DNA of 41,005 bases from Hyperthermus sp. (GCA_003978665.1 QNYQ01000016.1:1-41005), one strand, 5' to 3'. Positions 22,660-34,825 are shown, counted from the first letter of the stretch. Notes: generated from the letters alone by a model not told the origin. Numbers and translations: made by a program.

Positions 22660-23057
22660 GGGCCCAAGAGACCAGACGACACATGACAAAAGCCTGGTAA
22701 GTAGAATGAACAAACCTCCCTCAAACAAACGCTAACCAACGAGAAAACCACGAACCATAATAATGCTTCACCTTTTTACCCTCCATAGAGGGGAGGGGGC
22801 CACGGCAAGCCCCCATACACCCTAGGCACACACCACTACCTCCCCGGGCCAAGTCCCCAGATACTACATAATGGAGAGCACTCGGCCCAAACTCCACTAT
22901 AGTCCGGAGACCATTGGGATGGAGGAATGGTGGAGAAACGATCCCCGGAAACTTCATTCTAGCCCCCGAGCCAGAAGACATGTTCACCCTAAGGTCTCAC
23001 TGATAGGTTCAAGGGGAATGTGGGGTGCAATTGTAAGCCTTGTATAAGCGTAGTGAA
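22660..23057. other. 398-base intergenic stretch with structured GC-rich DNA
   Basis: No gene is supported. A T-run (CTTTTTA, about 22772-22777) is a plausible termination site for psmB2. Beyond it are several potential hairpins: GGGGGC / GCCCCC at 22795-22814, a CCCTCC / GGAGGG stem just before it, and CCATT / AATGG near 22911-22930. The region could encode a structured RNA, but signatures of SRP RNA, RNase P RNA or tRNA were not found. A TATA-like GTATAAGC lies at 23042-23049. Confidence 0.4.
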
Positions 23058-24990
23058 ATGAGAAAGTTAATACTATTCATAGCAGGCCAGCTCATGCCAC
23101 GTGACGTGCAGATAACAAGAATAGAAGTTCGAAGGACCGGAAATAGCCGTCTATGTGAAAAATCCTAAAGTGCTTGTGGAAAAACCTGACCTGGCAAAAG
23201 AGATAGCCAAGAAGCTCAAGAAGAGGATCGTCATACGTACTGACCCTTCAGTTAGAAGGAGTATAAAGGAGACTAAAGAGATAATAATGCAGCTTGTACC
23301 CAAAGAGGCTGGAATAGAAGATATCTTGTTCGATACAGTGCTAGGAGAGGTGATAATAAAGGCGCGCAAGGTAGGCCTGGTATATGGTAAGGGAAGGCAA
23401 GTATACAATAAGATTATCGCAGAGACTGGGTGGAGGCCGAGTGTAGTAAGGGTTCCTCCCGTAAAACCCCAGGACCTAAACACGATAAACAAGATCATAG
23501 ACTACATGCTGTCACAGAACAACTATCGACTCGAAATGCTGCGCGCCGCGGGAGAGCGCATACACCGTGGCGTCATATTCGAAAACCGCTATGTGAGGAT
23601 AACAGGTCTTGGCGGATTCATGGAGGTAGGCAGGTCAGCAATACTAGTTGAGACGAGTGAAAGCAGGGTACTAATGGACGTGGGCATAAACCCGGGCGGC
23701 AGCGGCTATAGCGAGTTCCCACGCCTGGACATAGATCAGCTTAGAATAGACGAGATAGACGCCGTAATAGTTACACATGCACACCTAGACCACATGGGCC
23801 TGGTGCCGTACCTTTTCAAGTACGGTTACCGGGGACCAGTCTATGCTACAAGGCCTACGAGAGACCTCATGGTGCTTAGCCAGCTGGACCTATTAGATAT
23901 AGCGCAGCGCAGCAACCAGAGGCCACCCTACAGTCAGCTGGAAGTAAAGAAGATGGTCTTGCACACCATCCCCTTAGAATACGAGGAGGTGACAGATATA
24001 GCTCCGGACATCAAGCTAACCTTCTACAATGCTGGCCACATACTAGGCTCAGCCATGGTGCACTTACATATAGGCGAGGGCTTACACAACATCGTATACA
24101 CTGGCGACTTCAAGTTCGGGCGCACCCGCCTCCTAGACAAGGCGAGCACAGTATTCCCCCGCGTAGAGACTTTGATCATGGAGAGCACCTATGGTAACAA
24201 AGATCAACCACGCCGCGACATAGCAGAGCTAGAGCTCATAAGCACAATAAGCCGGACAATAGCGCGTAAAGGGAAAGCACTCATACCAGTAATGGCTGTG
24301 GGCAGGGCGCAGGAGATACTCCTCGTTCTGGTAGACGCGCTAAAGAGGAAGCTGTTGCCGCAAGACACTATGGTATACATAGATGGAAGTATAAAGGAGG
24401 TCACAGCAATACACCTAACATACCCCGAGCTACTATCAACCCATGTGAGAGCAAAGATACTAAACGATGAGAACCCCTTCGAACACGAGAACGTGATACG
24501 TGTAGACAGGAAGCAGGATAGGGAGGAGATAGCCAAAAGCAACGAGCCAGCAGTAATCCTGGCCACCTCTGGAATGCTTAACGGAGGCCCCTCTGTCGAA
24601 TACTTGAGAATGCTGGCCAAAGACCCAAAGAACACACTAATATTTGTAGCCTACCAGGCCAAGGGCACGCTTGGAAGACGTATACTTGACGGTGAGAGAG
24701 AGGTAACCATGGTTACCGAGGAGGGAAAAGTAGAAATAACAAGGATAAACATGGAGGTAGTCGACATAGACGGCTTCTCCGGCCACTCGGATCGGAGACA
24801 GTTGCTCGCATTCCTAGCTAACATGAAGCCAAAGCCCAGGAATATTATATTAAACCATGGCGAGCCTCAGGCAATAGCAGCCCTAGCCAACACTATAAGG
24901 CACCGCGCGGGACACCTAGGCCTACCCCCCGACGTGAGAGTCTACACGCCCAGCATACTCGAATCAATACACCTGGCAGGAGTGGCTTAA
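23058..24990 (+). CDS. aCPSF1 / FttA: KH-MBL-beta-CASP ribonuclease, N-terminus frameshifted
   Basis: The archaeal CPSF73-like ribonuclease aCPSF1/FttA, known to drive transcription termination. Two KH domains precede the metallo-beta-lactamase fold (HAHLDHMG zinc motif), then beta-CASP motifs, and GFSGHSD and LNHGE near the C-terminus. The intact frame begins at GTG 23155, yielding 611 residues and losing the first KH part. Upstream, ATG 23058 reads MRKLILFIAGQLMPRDVQITRIE. Removing G at 23127 restores the family motif ITRIEFEGPEIAVYVKNP in one frame. So either there is a sequencing error or a true frameshift with re-initiation at 23155. A start at ATG 23094 is also possible. Confidence 0.9.
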
Positions 24991-25039
24991 GCGTTCACAA
25001 CAACCCTCTATGCCTCATCAAGCGCGAAAACAACAACCA

Positions 25040-25585
25040 CTAAAGCCCCCCAGCAACCGCCCAGAAACGATCGCCGACATGGTGAAGACTCTCAGCAACC
25101 CTTCCCCTACTCATAGCAATCATGTCTCTGGAAGCGTAGAGAGAGCGGTGAACAGCCAGCGGAACACCCTTGGAGCCCTCAACAATAACCAGAATAGCCC
25201 CTGCCGGAAAATCCCCCCTAACCTCGACAACGCCGGGCCTCATAAGATCAGCGCCCCTAGCAATAGGAGCCACAGCACCCTCATCAACAACCACAACAGG
25301 CAACCATTCCTCAAAGTTCCCAGTAGAGAGGAGATACTTAAGGTGAGGTATTAATAGTCCCCTCTCACCCGCCTCTATGAATGCTGGAATAGAATCAAAC
25401 ACGTATATCCTGAAGTCCTCGGCAACAAGGATCTCAACCCTACAATCCCTACCGGGCAGGCTAAGCCGGGGATAAGCATCCATAAGCCTGGCAAACAGCC
25501 TTCTCCTATCACGCTTCGATAAAACCCATCTCCGCATGAACCCTACACTCACCCTGCTCAGTTCACCTAAGGCCGGGAGGGCCAT
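25040..25585 (-). CDS. PUA-domain protein (MCT-1-like, DUF1947)
   Basis: A 181-residue archaeal protein resembling eukaryotic MCT-1, which with DENR helps recycle ribosomes and re-initiate translation. An N-terminal SVGFMRRWVLSKRDRRRLFARL segment and FRIYVFDSIPAFIEAG form the pre-PUA part. VVVVDEGAVAPIARGADLMRPGVVEVRGDFPAGAILVIVEG is the PUA domain. It starts ATG at 25585 with GGAGGG upstream. It is divergent from the Sm gene, and a near-palindrome lies between them at 25596-25613. Confidence 0.87.
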   Translation of the reverse strand: MALPALGELSRVSVGFMRRWVLSKRDRRRLFARLMDAYPRLSLPGRDCRVEILVAEDFRIYVFDSIPAFIEAGERGLLIPHLKYLLSTGNFEEWLPVVVVDEGAVAPIARGADLMRPGVVEVRGDFPAGAILVIVEGSKGVPLAVHRSLYASRDMIAMSRGRVAESLHHVGDRFWAVAGGL

Positions 25586-25595
25586 AAAACTAAAA

Positions 25596-25613
25596 CCCTC
25601 CTAGACTAGGGGG
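25596..25613. repeat. Near-palindrome between divergent PUA and Sm genes
   Basis: CCCTCCTAG and CTAGGGGG are near-perfect inverted arms around a single A. The right arm lies just after a TATA-like ATAAAACTA (25584-25592) for the Sm gene. It may be a regulator site or a hairpin at the start of the Sm leader. Confidence 0.35.
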
Positions 25614-25634
25614 CATGCATGGGTGTAATCCGGA

Positions 25635-25862
25635 ATGGCTGAGACAACCCACCGTGTTCTCGGAGACAGTGTAGGCAGCATTGTGCTAGTCAAACTCCGC
25701 GGAAGCAACGAGGTACGTGGCAGACTAAAGAGCTATGACCAACACCTCAACCTTGTGCTAGAGGATGCCGAGGAAATACTCGAAGAGGGAACCACAAGAA
25801 AACTAGGAACAATCGTCATAAGAGGAGACACCGTGCTCCTAGTCTCGCCAGCAAAACCCTAG
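25635..25862 (+). CDS. Archaeal Sm/Lsm-like RNA-binding protein
   Basis: A 75-residue Sm-fold protein that forms heptameric RNA-binding rings. Sm1 is [37 protein letters not shown] and Sm2 is [14 protein letters not shown], with the conserved RG and D-x-H-x-N motif (DQHLN). It binds U-rich RNA and acts in RNA processing. It precedes L37e by 144 bases, an arrangement widespread in archaea. A TATA-like element is at 25584-25592. Confidence 0.96.
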   Translation: MAETTHRVLGDSVGSIVLVKLRGSNEVRGRLKSYDQHLNLVLEDAEEILEEGTTRKLGTIVIRGDTVLLVSPAKP

Positions 25863-25949
25863 CTGAGAAAGAGAGAAGGCTCCTCCCAACAACCACAACG
25901 CCCCGAAAACCCTCAATTCTAGAGGAGCACTAAGGCCGCTGGGAGGGGA

Positions 25950-25962
25950 AGCATAATATAAC
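25950..25962 (+). promoter_or_regulatory. TATA box for L37e
   Basis: GCATAATATAAC is a clear TATA box, about 45-55 bases upstream of the L37e TTG start at 26007. Initiation near 25985 would give a short leader with a GGGGTGA ribosome site. Confidence 0.55.
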
Positions 25963-26006
25963 ACCCTTACACTAGCACCGCTGTGCAAAGGGGTGACGGG
26001 AAAGCA

Positions 26007-26195
26007 TTGAGTAAAGGAACACCATCATTCGGTAAAATGAGCAAAAACTATACTCACATACGCTGCCCACGCTGCGGCAGACACTCTTACCATGCAGCTA
26101 AAGGCTACTGTGCGGCCTGCGGATACGGTAGGAGTAGAAGGCTTAGAAGGTACTCGTGGATGAACAAGAAGGTTAACCGTAAACGAATACGGTAA
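26007..26195 (+). CDS. rpl37e: Large ribosomal subunit protein eL37
   Basis: A 62-residue zinc-binding 50S protein. It begins [40 protein letters not shown], with CPRCG and CAACG forming the zinc site, and ends in a basic [19 protein letters not shown] tail. The frame extends upstream to 25983, but homologues begin at the (M)SKGTPSFG position. TTG at 26007 follows GGGGTGA. It stands between Sm and rpoH. Confidence 0.95.
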   Translation: MSKGTPSFGKMSKNYTHIRCPRCGRHSYHAAKGYCAACGYGRSRRLRRYSWMNKKVNRKRIR

Positions 26196-26245
26196 TATCA
26201 GCCTCCCAGGATCCCCCTAGGGCCATCCTCTGGGGTGCAAGCGTA

Positions 26246-26494
26246 TTGCCTAAACAGAGAAAGTTTAACATACTAGAGCACGAGCTCGTCCCGAAACACG
26301 AGGTCCTTCCCCCCGAGGAGGCTGCGAGAATACTAAAGGAACTGGGTGTAACACCACAGCAGCTTCCTTGGCTGCGCGTGACAGATCCCGTTGCACGCGC
26401 TATAGGCGCAAAGCCCGGAGATATTGTACGCATATACCGCAAGAGCCCAACATCGGGAGAGACCATAGCCTACCGTTACGTTGTAGGATACTAG
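26246..26494 (+). CDS. rpoH: DNA-directed RNA polymerase subunit H
   Basis: The 82-residue archaeal subunit H, equivalent to the C-terminal part of eukaryotic Rpb5. [73 protein letters not shown] covers the family end to end. It starts at TTG with GGGGTG upstream, 50 bases after L37e, and is the first gene of the rpoH-rpoB-rpoA1-rpoA2 block. Confidence 0.97.
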   Translation: MPKQRKFNILEHELVPKHEVLPPEEAARILKELGVTPQQLPWLRVTDPVARAIGAKPGDIVRIYRKSPTSGETIAYRYVVGY

Positions 26495-26547
26495 GGATCC
26501 GCCTCCCCTTAACCCCGGGAGTCCTCTAGACAAGCCTTATCCGCAAG

Positions 26548-29500
26548 GTGGTATGGTTGGGTAATGGTTTCCCCTCACCAGAGGATAGATGGCTCATTAT
26601 AAGCTCGTTTATAGAAGAGTATGGTCTCGTGAGGCAGCATATAGATTCGTTCAACAGGTTTGTGGAAAAGGATCTTAAGAGAATAGTGAAGGAATTCGGC
26701 ACGATCGCAACCCCGAGGAGAGAGTACGAGGTGAGGATAGTTGACGTCGAGCTAGGCACGCCATCGGTTATAGAAAGCGATGGAAGCGAGCATACCGTGA
26801 CACCCATGGAGTGCCGTATAAGAGACTTGACCTACTGGGCTCCCATAAAAGCCAAGGTAGTCATAGTAGAGGGTGGCATAGAGAGGGAGCCGGAGGAGAC
26901 AGTGCTAGGCTATCTTCCAATAATGCTGCGCTCTAAGGCAGACCCTCTCGCAAAGTGCTTCTATGAGCCCTATACTAACAGGGAGGAGTGTATCGAGAAG
27001 CTCATTGAAGCAGGCGAAGATCCCCGCGACCCCGGAGGCTACTTTATAATAAATGGGTCGGAGAGGGTAGTAGTTATCCAGGAGGATCAAGCCCTTAACC
27101 GCATACTCGTTGGAAGGGCAAGGGCTGGTACAAGTGCCCTATACACAGCCAAGGTTATCTCGTCGCACGCCGGGGTTAGGTACCAGCTAATACTCGACAT
27201 GCATAAGGACGGTACACTACACGTGTCAATGAGCAGGGCATTGAGCAAGATACCTTTCGTCATAGTTATGCGTGCACTGGGCTTGGAGAAGGATAGAGAC
27301 ATTGTCCTTGCCGTGAGCTCTGACCCGCAAATACAGCAGATGCTCATTCCATCACTGGAGCAGGCTAGGGCCATAAACACTGTAGAGGACGCGTTAGACT
27401 TCATGGGGAGCAGGTTTAGGGAGGGCATAGGAAAGCCCAGGGAGCAGAGGATAAGAGTTGCCGAGCGTATAATAGACCATATCCTCCTCCCCCACATAGG
27501 TGTAAAGCCGGAGGATAGGATACGAAAGGCTCTCTTCCTAGGCCAGATGGCTGCAAGGCTACTGGAATATGTCACTGGTAGGAGGGAGGAGGATGATAAG
27601 GACCATTACTCGAACAAGAGGCTGTTGCTGGCTGGAGACCTCATAGCAATGGTGTTCCGTATAGCGATGCGATCCCTAGCGCATGATATTAGGCAGCAGC
27701 TGGAAAAGCTTAGGGTGAGGGGAAGGAGGATTAGTGCAAGCCTCATTATACGCTCAGATATAATAACGAACAGGCTGCGTGAGGCGCTAGCTACGGGTAA
27801 CTGGCCTGGCCAGAGGACCGGTGTCAGCCAGATACTCGATAGAACAAACTGGATATCTACGTTGAGCCACCTACGCAGAGTGGTCTCCCAGCTAAGCCGG
27901 AGCCAACCCCACTTCGAGGCACGAGACGTCCACGGCACACAGTGGGGAAGGATATGTCCCTTCGAAACCCCAGAGGGGCCGAACTGTGGGCTGGTCAAAA
28001 ACCTTGCATTAATGGCTTACGTGTCCCCCGGCGTTGACGACACTGAGATCGAGAAGCTCGCCTACAGCCTAGGCGTACGCGATGCCGTAGAGGTGTTTGA
28101 GGACACGAGGAGGAAGGGCTATCCGCCAGAGGAACTGCAGAAATGGAGCAAGGTATTCCTAAACGGCCGGCTCCTAGGCTACCACCCAGACGGTAAAAAG
28201 CTGGCCGAGGAGTTGAGGTCGCTGCGGAGACAAGGCAAGATCTCACCCTTCGTTAACGTAGCCCTCTACGAGAACAAGTACGTTACAGAAGTATACATAA
28301 ACACTGATGCTGGCCGCCTCCTCCGACCAGTCTTTGTTGTTGAGGAAGGAAAGCTCCGCTATACTCCCGAACACGCCGAGAAGCTTAGGAGGGGAGAATG
28401 GAAGTTCAGCGACCTACTACGCAACGGCATTGTGGAAATGCTTGACGCAGACGAGGAGGAGAACGCTTACATAGCATTGAACCCTGACGAGCTAACCAGC
28501 GAGCACACACACATGGAGATATGGCCGGCAGCCATAATGGGCGTGTCGGCTTCAACCATACCCTACACGGAACACAACCAGTCACCACGCAACACTTACC
28601 AGGCTGCAATGGCTAAGCAGGCACTCGGCCTCTATGCCGCCAACTTCCAGCTAAGAGTAGATACGAGGTCCCACCTCCTCCACTACCCAGAGAAGCCTCT
28701 AGTGCAGACACGCGCGCTCGACGTAATAGGCTTCAACGATAGGCCAGCTGGACAGAATATGATAGTGGCCGTGATGTCGTTTACCGGGTACAACATAGAG
28801 GACGCCATAATAATGAATAAGTCTTCAATAGAGAGGGGGCTAGCACGGTCAACATTCTTCCGTCTATACGCTACAGAGGAGAGACGCTACCCTGGCGGCC
28901 TAAGCGATAGGATTGAGAAACCTGAGATAAAAGTGGAGGGCTCCAAGCCCCCTGAAATGTACGCGAAACTCGACGTAGACGGTATAATAAGCCCGGAGGT
29001 CGAGGTGAAGGGAGGAGAGGTGCTCGTAGGCAAGACCAGCCCCCCACGCTTCATGGAAGAGTACCGTGAGTTTGGAACGGTGTCGGTTAGGAGGAGGGAC
29101 ACCTCTGTCACGATGCGTCACGGAGAGAGGGGGTTCGTGGATACAGTGATACTGACCGAGAACATTGAGGGCTTCAAACTGGTTAAGGTTAGGGTTAGGG
29201 ATCAGCGCATACCGGAGCTGGGAGACAAGTTTGCATCGAGACATGGACAGAAGGGAGTAATCGGCATGCTTATACCACAGTACGACATGCCTTTCACAGA
29301 GGATGGAGTGACGCCAGACCTAATAATAAACCCTCACGCCTTCCCCTCGAGGATGACCCTCGGACAACTATTCGAGACCATAGCAGGCAAGGCTGCTGCA
29401 ATCAAGGCAAGATTCATCGACGCTACTCCCTTCTCGAAGGAGGACCTCAGCAATATAAGGATAGAGCTCTTGAAGCAGGGCTATGCGCCCGATGGGACGG

Positions 29501-29985
29501 AGCTCCTCTACGATGGTAGGACGGGAGAGCTGCTCAGAAACCCGATACTGATAGGCATAGTCTACTACCAGAAGCTGCACCACATGGTAGCAGACAAGAT
29601 GCATGCAAGAGCACGGGGCCCGGTGCAGGTGCTTACGAGACAGCCAACAGAGGGTAGGGCGCGTGAGGGTGGATTAAGGTTTGGCGAGATGGAGAGGGAC
29701 TGCCTAGTAGGCCATGGAGCGGCCATGCTGCTTAAGGAGAGGATGCTTGAGAGCAGTGATAAGTACGTGCTCCATGTCTGCGAGCTCTGCGGCAGCATAG
29801 CATGGTTTGACAGGAACAAGAGGAGGTACGTGTGTCCTATACATGGAGATAGAGGGAAAATAGCCACCACCGTGGTACCCTACGCGTTTAAGCTGCTCCT
29901 CCAGGAGCTCATGAGTATGTGCATAATGCCTCGCATACAGCTGGGCGAGAAGCATGAATGGAAGCCCGGCCAGCCAAGCCCGTAA
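26548..29985 (+). CDS. rpoB: DNA-directed RNA polymerase subunit B
   Basis: The 1145-residue second-largest subunit, undivided (many euryarchaea have split B'/B''). EDRWLIISSFIEEYGLVRQHIDSFN opens the protrusion. GRICPFETPEGPNCGLVKNLALMAYV, ELGDKFASRHGQKGVIG and GDLI-type segments are conserved catalytic and switch motifs. The C-terminal zinc site reads HVCELCG...YVCPIHGD, with His at the usual last cysteine. GTG at 26548 is used; TTG at 26557 with AGGTGG upstream is plausible. It forms an operon with rpoH and rpoA1. Confidence 0.98.
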   Translation: MVWLGNGFPSPEDRWLIISSFIEEYGLVRQHIDSFNRFVEKDLKRIVKEFGTIATPRREYEVRIVDVELGTPSVIESDGSEHTVTPMECRIRDLTYWAPIKAKVVIVEGGIEREPEETVLGYLPIMLRSKADPLAKCFYEPYTNREECIEKLIEAGEDPRDPGGYFIINGSERVVVIQEDQALNRILVGRARAGTSALYTAKVISSHAGVRYQLILDMHKDGTLHVSMSRALSKIPFVIVMRALGLEKDRDIVLAVSSDPQIQQMLIPSLEQARAINTVEDALDFMGSRFREGIGKPREQRIRVAERIIDHILLPHIGVKPEDRIRKALFLGQMAARLLEYVTGRREEDDKDHYSNKRLLLAGDLIAMVFRIAMRSLAHDIRQQLEKLRVRGRRISASLIIRSDIITNRLREALATGNWPGQRTGVSQILDRTNWISTLSHLRRVVSQLSRSQPHFEARDVHGTQWGRICPFETPEGPNCGLVKNLALMAYVSPGVDDTEIEKLAYSLGVRDAVEVFEDTRRKGYPPEELQKWSKVFLNGRLLGYHPDGKKLAEELRSLRRQGKISPFVNVALYENKYVTEVYINTDAGRLLRPVFVVEEGKLRYTPEHAEKLRRGEWKFSDLLRNGIVEMLDADEEENAYIALNPDELTSEHTHMEIWPAAIMGVSASTIPYTEHNQSPRNTYQAAMAKQALGLYAANFQLRVDTRSHLLHYPEKPLVQTRALDVIGFNDRPAGQNMIVAVMSFTGYNIEDAIIMNKSSIERGLARSTFFRLYATEERRYPGGLSDRIEKPEIKVEGSKPPEMYAKLDVDGIISPEVEVKGGEVLVGKTSPPRFMEEYREFGTVSVRRRDTSVTMRHGERGFVDTVILTENIEGFKLVKVRVRDQRIPELGDKFASRHGQKGVIGMLIPQYDMPFTEDGVTPDLIINPHAFPSRMTLGQLFETIAGKAAAIKARFIDATPFSKEDLSNIRIELLKQGYAPDGTELLYDGRTGELLRNPILIGIVYYQKLHHMVADKMHARARGPVQVLTRQPTEGRAREGGLRFGEMERDCLVGHGAAMLLKERMLESSDKYVLHVCELCGSIAWFDRNKRRYVCPIHGDRGKIATTVVPYAFKLLLQELMSMCIMPRIQLGEKHEWKPGQPSP

Positions 29986-30052
29986 TGGGAGATTCACCCT
30001 ATCTTTATCATAATCCTGCAGTAGCGCATGCACATAGTGTAGGGGTAGGGTC

Positions 30053-32698
30053 ATGATCCCCGAGGAGAAGTTCATAAAGGGCATAAAATTCGGGATACTC
30101 TCCCCCGACTACATAAGGAAGATGTCAGTGACTGCAATTGTTACAAGCGATCTCTACGACGAGGATGGAAGACCTATTCAGGGAGGCTTGATGGATCCCA
30201 GGCTTGGCGCTATAGCACCCGGCCAGGTATGCCCCACCTGCGGTAATGACGCAAAGACTTGCCCGGGGCACTTCGGCCACATAGAGTTAGCTAGGCCCGT
30301 CATCCACGTCGGGTTCGCTAAGCACATCTATGACGTGCTTAGGACGACATGTAGGCGTTGTGGCAGGCTACTGCTACCCGAGCAGGAGCTCGCCAGGTAT
30401 GTTAGGCTGCTGGAGAGACTGAGGGATAAGTGGCCTCTTCTAGCCAACATGCTCACCATAGTAGTCAAGAGGAAGGCAAGCAAGATAATGGAGTGTCCGC
30501 ACTGCGGCGAGAAACAGTTTAGGATAATCTTCGAGAAACCCTACACTTTCTACGAGGAGAGGCCCGAGGGGAGAATCCAGCTCAACCCCTTCGAGATAAG
30601 GGAGAGGCTGGCGAGAGTGCCCGATGACGACGCCATACTATTGGGCTTCGACCCTCAGGCTGCGAGGCCAGAGTGGATGGTACTAACCGTGCTCCCCGTG
30701 CCTCCCATACAGGTTAGGCCTTCAATAGTGTTGGAGTCCGGTATAAGGGCCGAGGATGACTTAACACACAAGCTTGCAGATATTGTAAGGACTAATGAGA
30801 GGCTGAGAGAGCTTCTCGATAGCGGTGCGCCTCAAAAGCTCATAGACGACCACTGGTTCCTGCTACAATACCATGTGGCAACCTATATAGACAACGAGCT
30901 TCCACGAATACCAGTAGCCAGGCATCGCGGAGGCAGACCTCTTAAAGGCGTGGCCCAGAGGCTTAAGGGGAAGGAGGGCAGGTTTAGAGGAAACCTTAGC
31001 GGTAAAAGGGTCGACTACTCAGCCCGTACCGTGATCTCGCCCGACCCCAACATAAGTATAAACGAGGTCGGGGTTCCCGAAGAGATAGCTAAGATCCTTA
31101 CGGTACGCGTGCCGGTAACCCCCTGGAACATTGAGGAGATGAGACGCTATGTTCTCAACGGCCCTAACAAGTGGCCTGGGGCAAACTATGTAATAAGCCC
31201 TGATGGAAGAAAGATGGATCTACGCTACGCCGACCGCAAACGCATCGCCGAGCTCCTAGCCCCCGGATGGCAGGTCGAGAGGCACCTAAGAGACGGGGAC
31301 ATAGTGCTCTTCAATAGGCAGCCAAGCCTGCACCGTATGTCAATAATGGCTCACGTGGTTAAGGTGCTGCCCGGGCGCACGTTTAGGCTAAACCTGCTCG
31401 TGTGCCCGCCCTACAACGCTGACTTCGACGGGGACGAGATGAACCTTCACGTGCCTAGAACGGAGGAGGCACAGGCTGAGGCAAGGGAGCTGATGCTGGT
31501 ACAGTACCACATACTGTCTCCAAGATACGGTGGCCCGATAATAGGGGGTGTACAGGACTATGTTAGCGGCGCCTACCTGTTGACGAGTAAGGCCACGCTC
31601 CTAAGCCTAGAGGATGTAGTGGACCTGCTCTCGGCTGCCGGCTATAAGGGTGAAATACCCGAGCCCGCCATTCTCTCCCCAAAGAAGAGGTGGACGGGTA
31701 AGCAGCTGATAAGCCTCTTCCTGCCAAAAACCTTCAACTTCCGCGGAAAGGCAAGAGTCTCCGCCGGCATCTTCGCATGCGATAGCGAATGGTGCTGGAA
31801 TGACTCCTTCATACTAATCAAGAGGGGAGAGCTTCTCACCGGGGTATTAGACAAGAAGGCTGTTGGAGCAGAGCAGCCAGAGAACATGATGCACTGGCTG
31901 ATCAAGGAATACGGCAGCGACTACGCTAAGTACGTTTACGACCACATGTTCAAAATGTTCATAAGGTTCATAGAGAAGAGGGGGTTCACGATGACCGTGG
32001 ACGATGTAGCGTTGCCTCCGGAGGCGAAGGAGAAGGTCAAGAGCATACTCGCTGAGGCAGAGGAAAAGGTGAGGGAGACAATAAGGAAGTACCGTGAGGG
32101 CGGTCTTGAGCCGGTGCCGGGCAGAACTCTTGAGGAAACACTGGAGCTCGAAATACTTGACGTACTGTCTCAGGCGCGTAAGAAGGTAGAGGATGTGGTT
32201 GTCAACTATCTTGACCCCTTCAACAACGTGTTCATAATGGCCCGTACGGGTGCGAGAGGGAACGAGCTCAACATAACTCAAATGGCCGCGCTACTCGGCC
32301 AGCAGTCTGTTAGGGGGGAGAGGATTCATAGAGGCTACCGTGGCAGGTATCTACCACACTTCCGCAAGGGAGACCTGAGCGCTGCGCCACGAGGCTTCGT
32401 GTACTCCAACTTCTACGATGGCCTCTCCCCAATAGAAGTGTTCTTCCACGCCGCAGGAGGCAGAGAGGGCTTGGTTGACACTGCTGTACGCACCTCTCAG
32501 AGCGGCTATATGCAGCGTAGGCTCATAAACGCTCTCCAGGACTTGAGAGTCGAGTACGATGGAACCGTACGCACACCTTACGGTGAGCTAATACAGATAC
32601 GTTACGGAGAAGACGGCGTCGACCCCATGAAGAGCTCTCACGGGAAGGCAGTTAATATTGAGAGGGCGATCGAGCGCGTAATAGGCTGGAGGATATAG
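30053..32698 (+). CDS. rpoA1: DNA-directed RNA polymerase subunit A'
   Basis: The N-terminal two-thirds of the largest subunit (881 residues). It starts [25 protein letters not shown]. Zinc ligands are [17 protein letters not shown] and CRRCG...CPHCG. The lid and clamp follow, and [14 protein letters not shown] holds the three catalytic aspartates for Mg2+. [26 protein letters not shown] and the [45 protein letters not shown] bridge region are typical. The gene is 67 bases after rpoB. It continues as A'' in the next gene. Confidence 0.98.
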   Translation: MIPEEKFIKGIKFGILSPDYIRKMSVTAIVTSDLYDEDGRPIQGGLMDPRLGAIAPGQVCPTCGNDAKTCPGHFGHIELARPVIHVGFAKHIYDVLRTTCRRCGRLLLPEQELARYVRLLERLRDKWPLLANMLTIVVKRKASKIMECPHCGEKQFRIIFEKPYTFYEERPEGRIQLNPFEIRERLARVPDDDAILLGFDPQAARPEWMVLTVLPVPPIQVRPSIVLESGIRAEDDLTHKLADIVRTNERLRELLDSGAPQKLIDDHWFLLQYHVATYIDNELPRIPVARHRGGRPLKGVAQRLKGKEGRFRGNLSGKRVDYSARTVISPDPNISINEVGVPEEIAKILTVRVPVTPWNIEEMRRYVLNGPNKWPGANYVISPDGRKMDLRYADRKRIAELLAPGWQVERHLRDGDIVLFNRQPSLHRMSIMAHVVKVLPGRTFRLNLLVCPPYNADFDGDEMNLHVPRTEEAQAEARELMLVQYHILSPRYGGPIIGGVQDYVSGAYLLTSKATLLSLEDVVDLLSAAGYKGEIPEPAILSPKKRWTGKQLISLFLPKTFNFRGKARVSAGIFACDSEWCWNDSFILIKRGELLTGVLDKKAVGAEQPENMMHWLIKEYGSDYAKYVYDHMFKMFIRFIEKRGFTMTVDDVALPPEAKEKVKSILAEAEEKVRETIRKYREGGLEPVPGRTLEETLELEILDVLSQARKKVEDVVVNYLDPFNNVFIMARTGARGNELNITQMAALLGQQSVRGERIHRGYRGRYLPHFRKGDLSAAPRGFVYSNFYDGLSPIEVFFHAAGGREGLVDTAVRTSQSGYMQRRLINALQDLRVEYDGTVRTPYGELIQIRYGEDGVDPMKSSHGKAVNIERAIERVIGWRI

Positions 32699-34368
<1,670 letters not shown>

Positions 34369-34390
34369 CTGAGGTGGCCACGGGGGTGTC

Positions 34391-34825
34391 GTGATGGCGG
34401 ATATTAGGCTTACGGCTGAGGAAATGAGGTACATAGCCCTGCTCCAGGACATTACGGGGGCCATTGCGAGGGACTGTGTGGTCGACCAGGATAGCAACAA
34501 GATCATATTCGTGGTGAGGCCTGGCGATGCTGGGAAAGCTATAGGGAGGAGGGGATCAAATATAAACAAGCTGCGCAGAATACTCAACAAGGACATAGAG
34601 GTTGTCGAGCACGCCGAGAACCTTGAGACAATGGTCAAGAACATTTTCTCGCCCGCACGGATACTAAGCATTAGGCTAACCAATAGGAACGGTAAGAAAA
34701 TACTCTACGTCACCGTAGACCCCAGCGACAAGGGCAGAGCCATCGGGAGGGGAGGGAGAAAAGTCTACACTGCCAGGCTCCTATTGAAGAGGTACTTCGA
34801 CGTAGACGACATAAAAATAAGATAG
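34391..34825 (+). CDS. nusA: NusA-like transcription factor
   Basis: A 144-residue archaeal NusA, consisting of two KH domains without the bacterial N- and S1 domains. [20 protein letters not shown] carries the first GxxG loop and [24 protein letters not shown] the second. It probably binds RNA polymerase or nascent RNA. It begins at ATG 34394 or, with GGGGGTG upstream, GTG 34391. It sits in the rpoA2-L30e-nusA-S12 order conserved in archaea. Confidence 0.95.
   Translation: MMADIRLTAEEMRYIALLQDITGAIARDCVVDQDSNKIIFVVRPGDAGKAIGRRGSNINKLRRILNKDIEVVEHAENLETMVKNIFSPARILSIRLTNRNGKKILYVTVDPSDKGRAIGRGGRKVYTARLLLKRYFDVDDIKIR

Noticed and set aside
22721-22987. Minus-strand 88-residue open frame with protein-like stretches in the aCPSF1 upstream region
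   Set aside because: No family resemblance, no convincing ribosome site, and it lies across hairpin-forming sequence; more likely chance in GC-rich DNA.
22770-23000. Candidate SRP (7S) or RNase P RNA
   Set aside because: The conserved GGAAG/AGCAG-type SRP loop and RNase P core motifs were not found on either strand.
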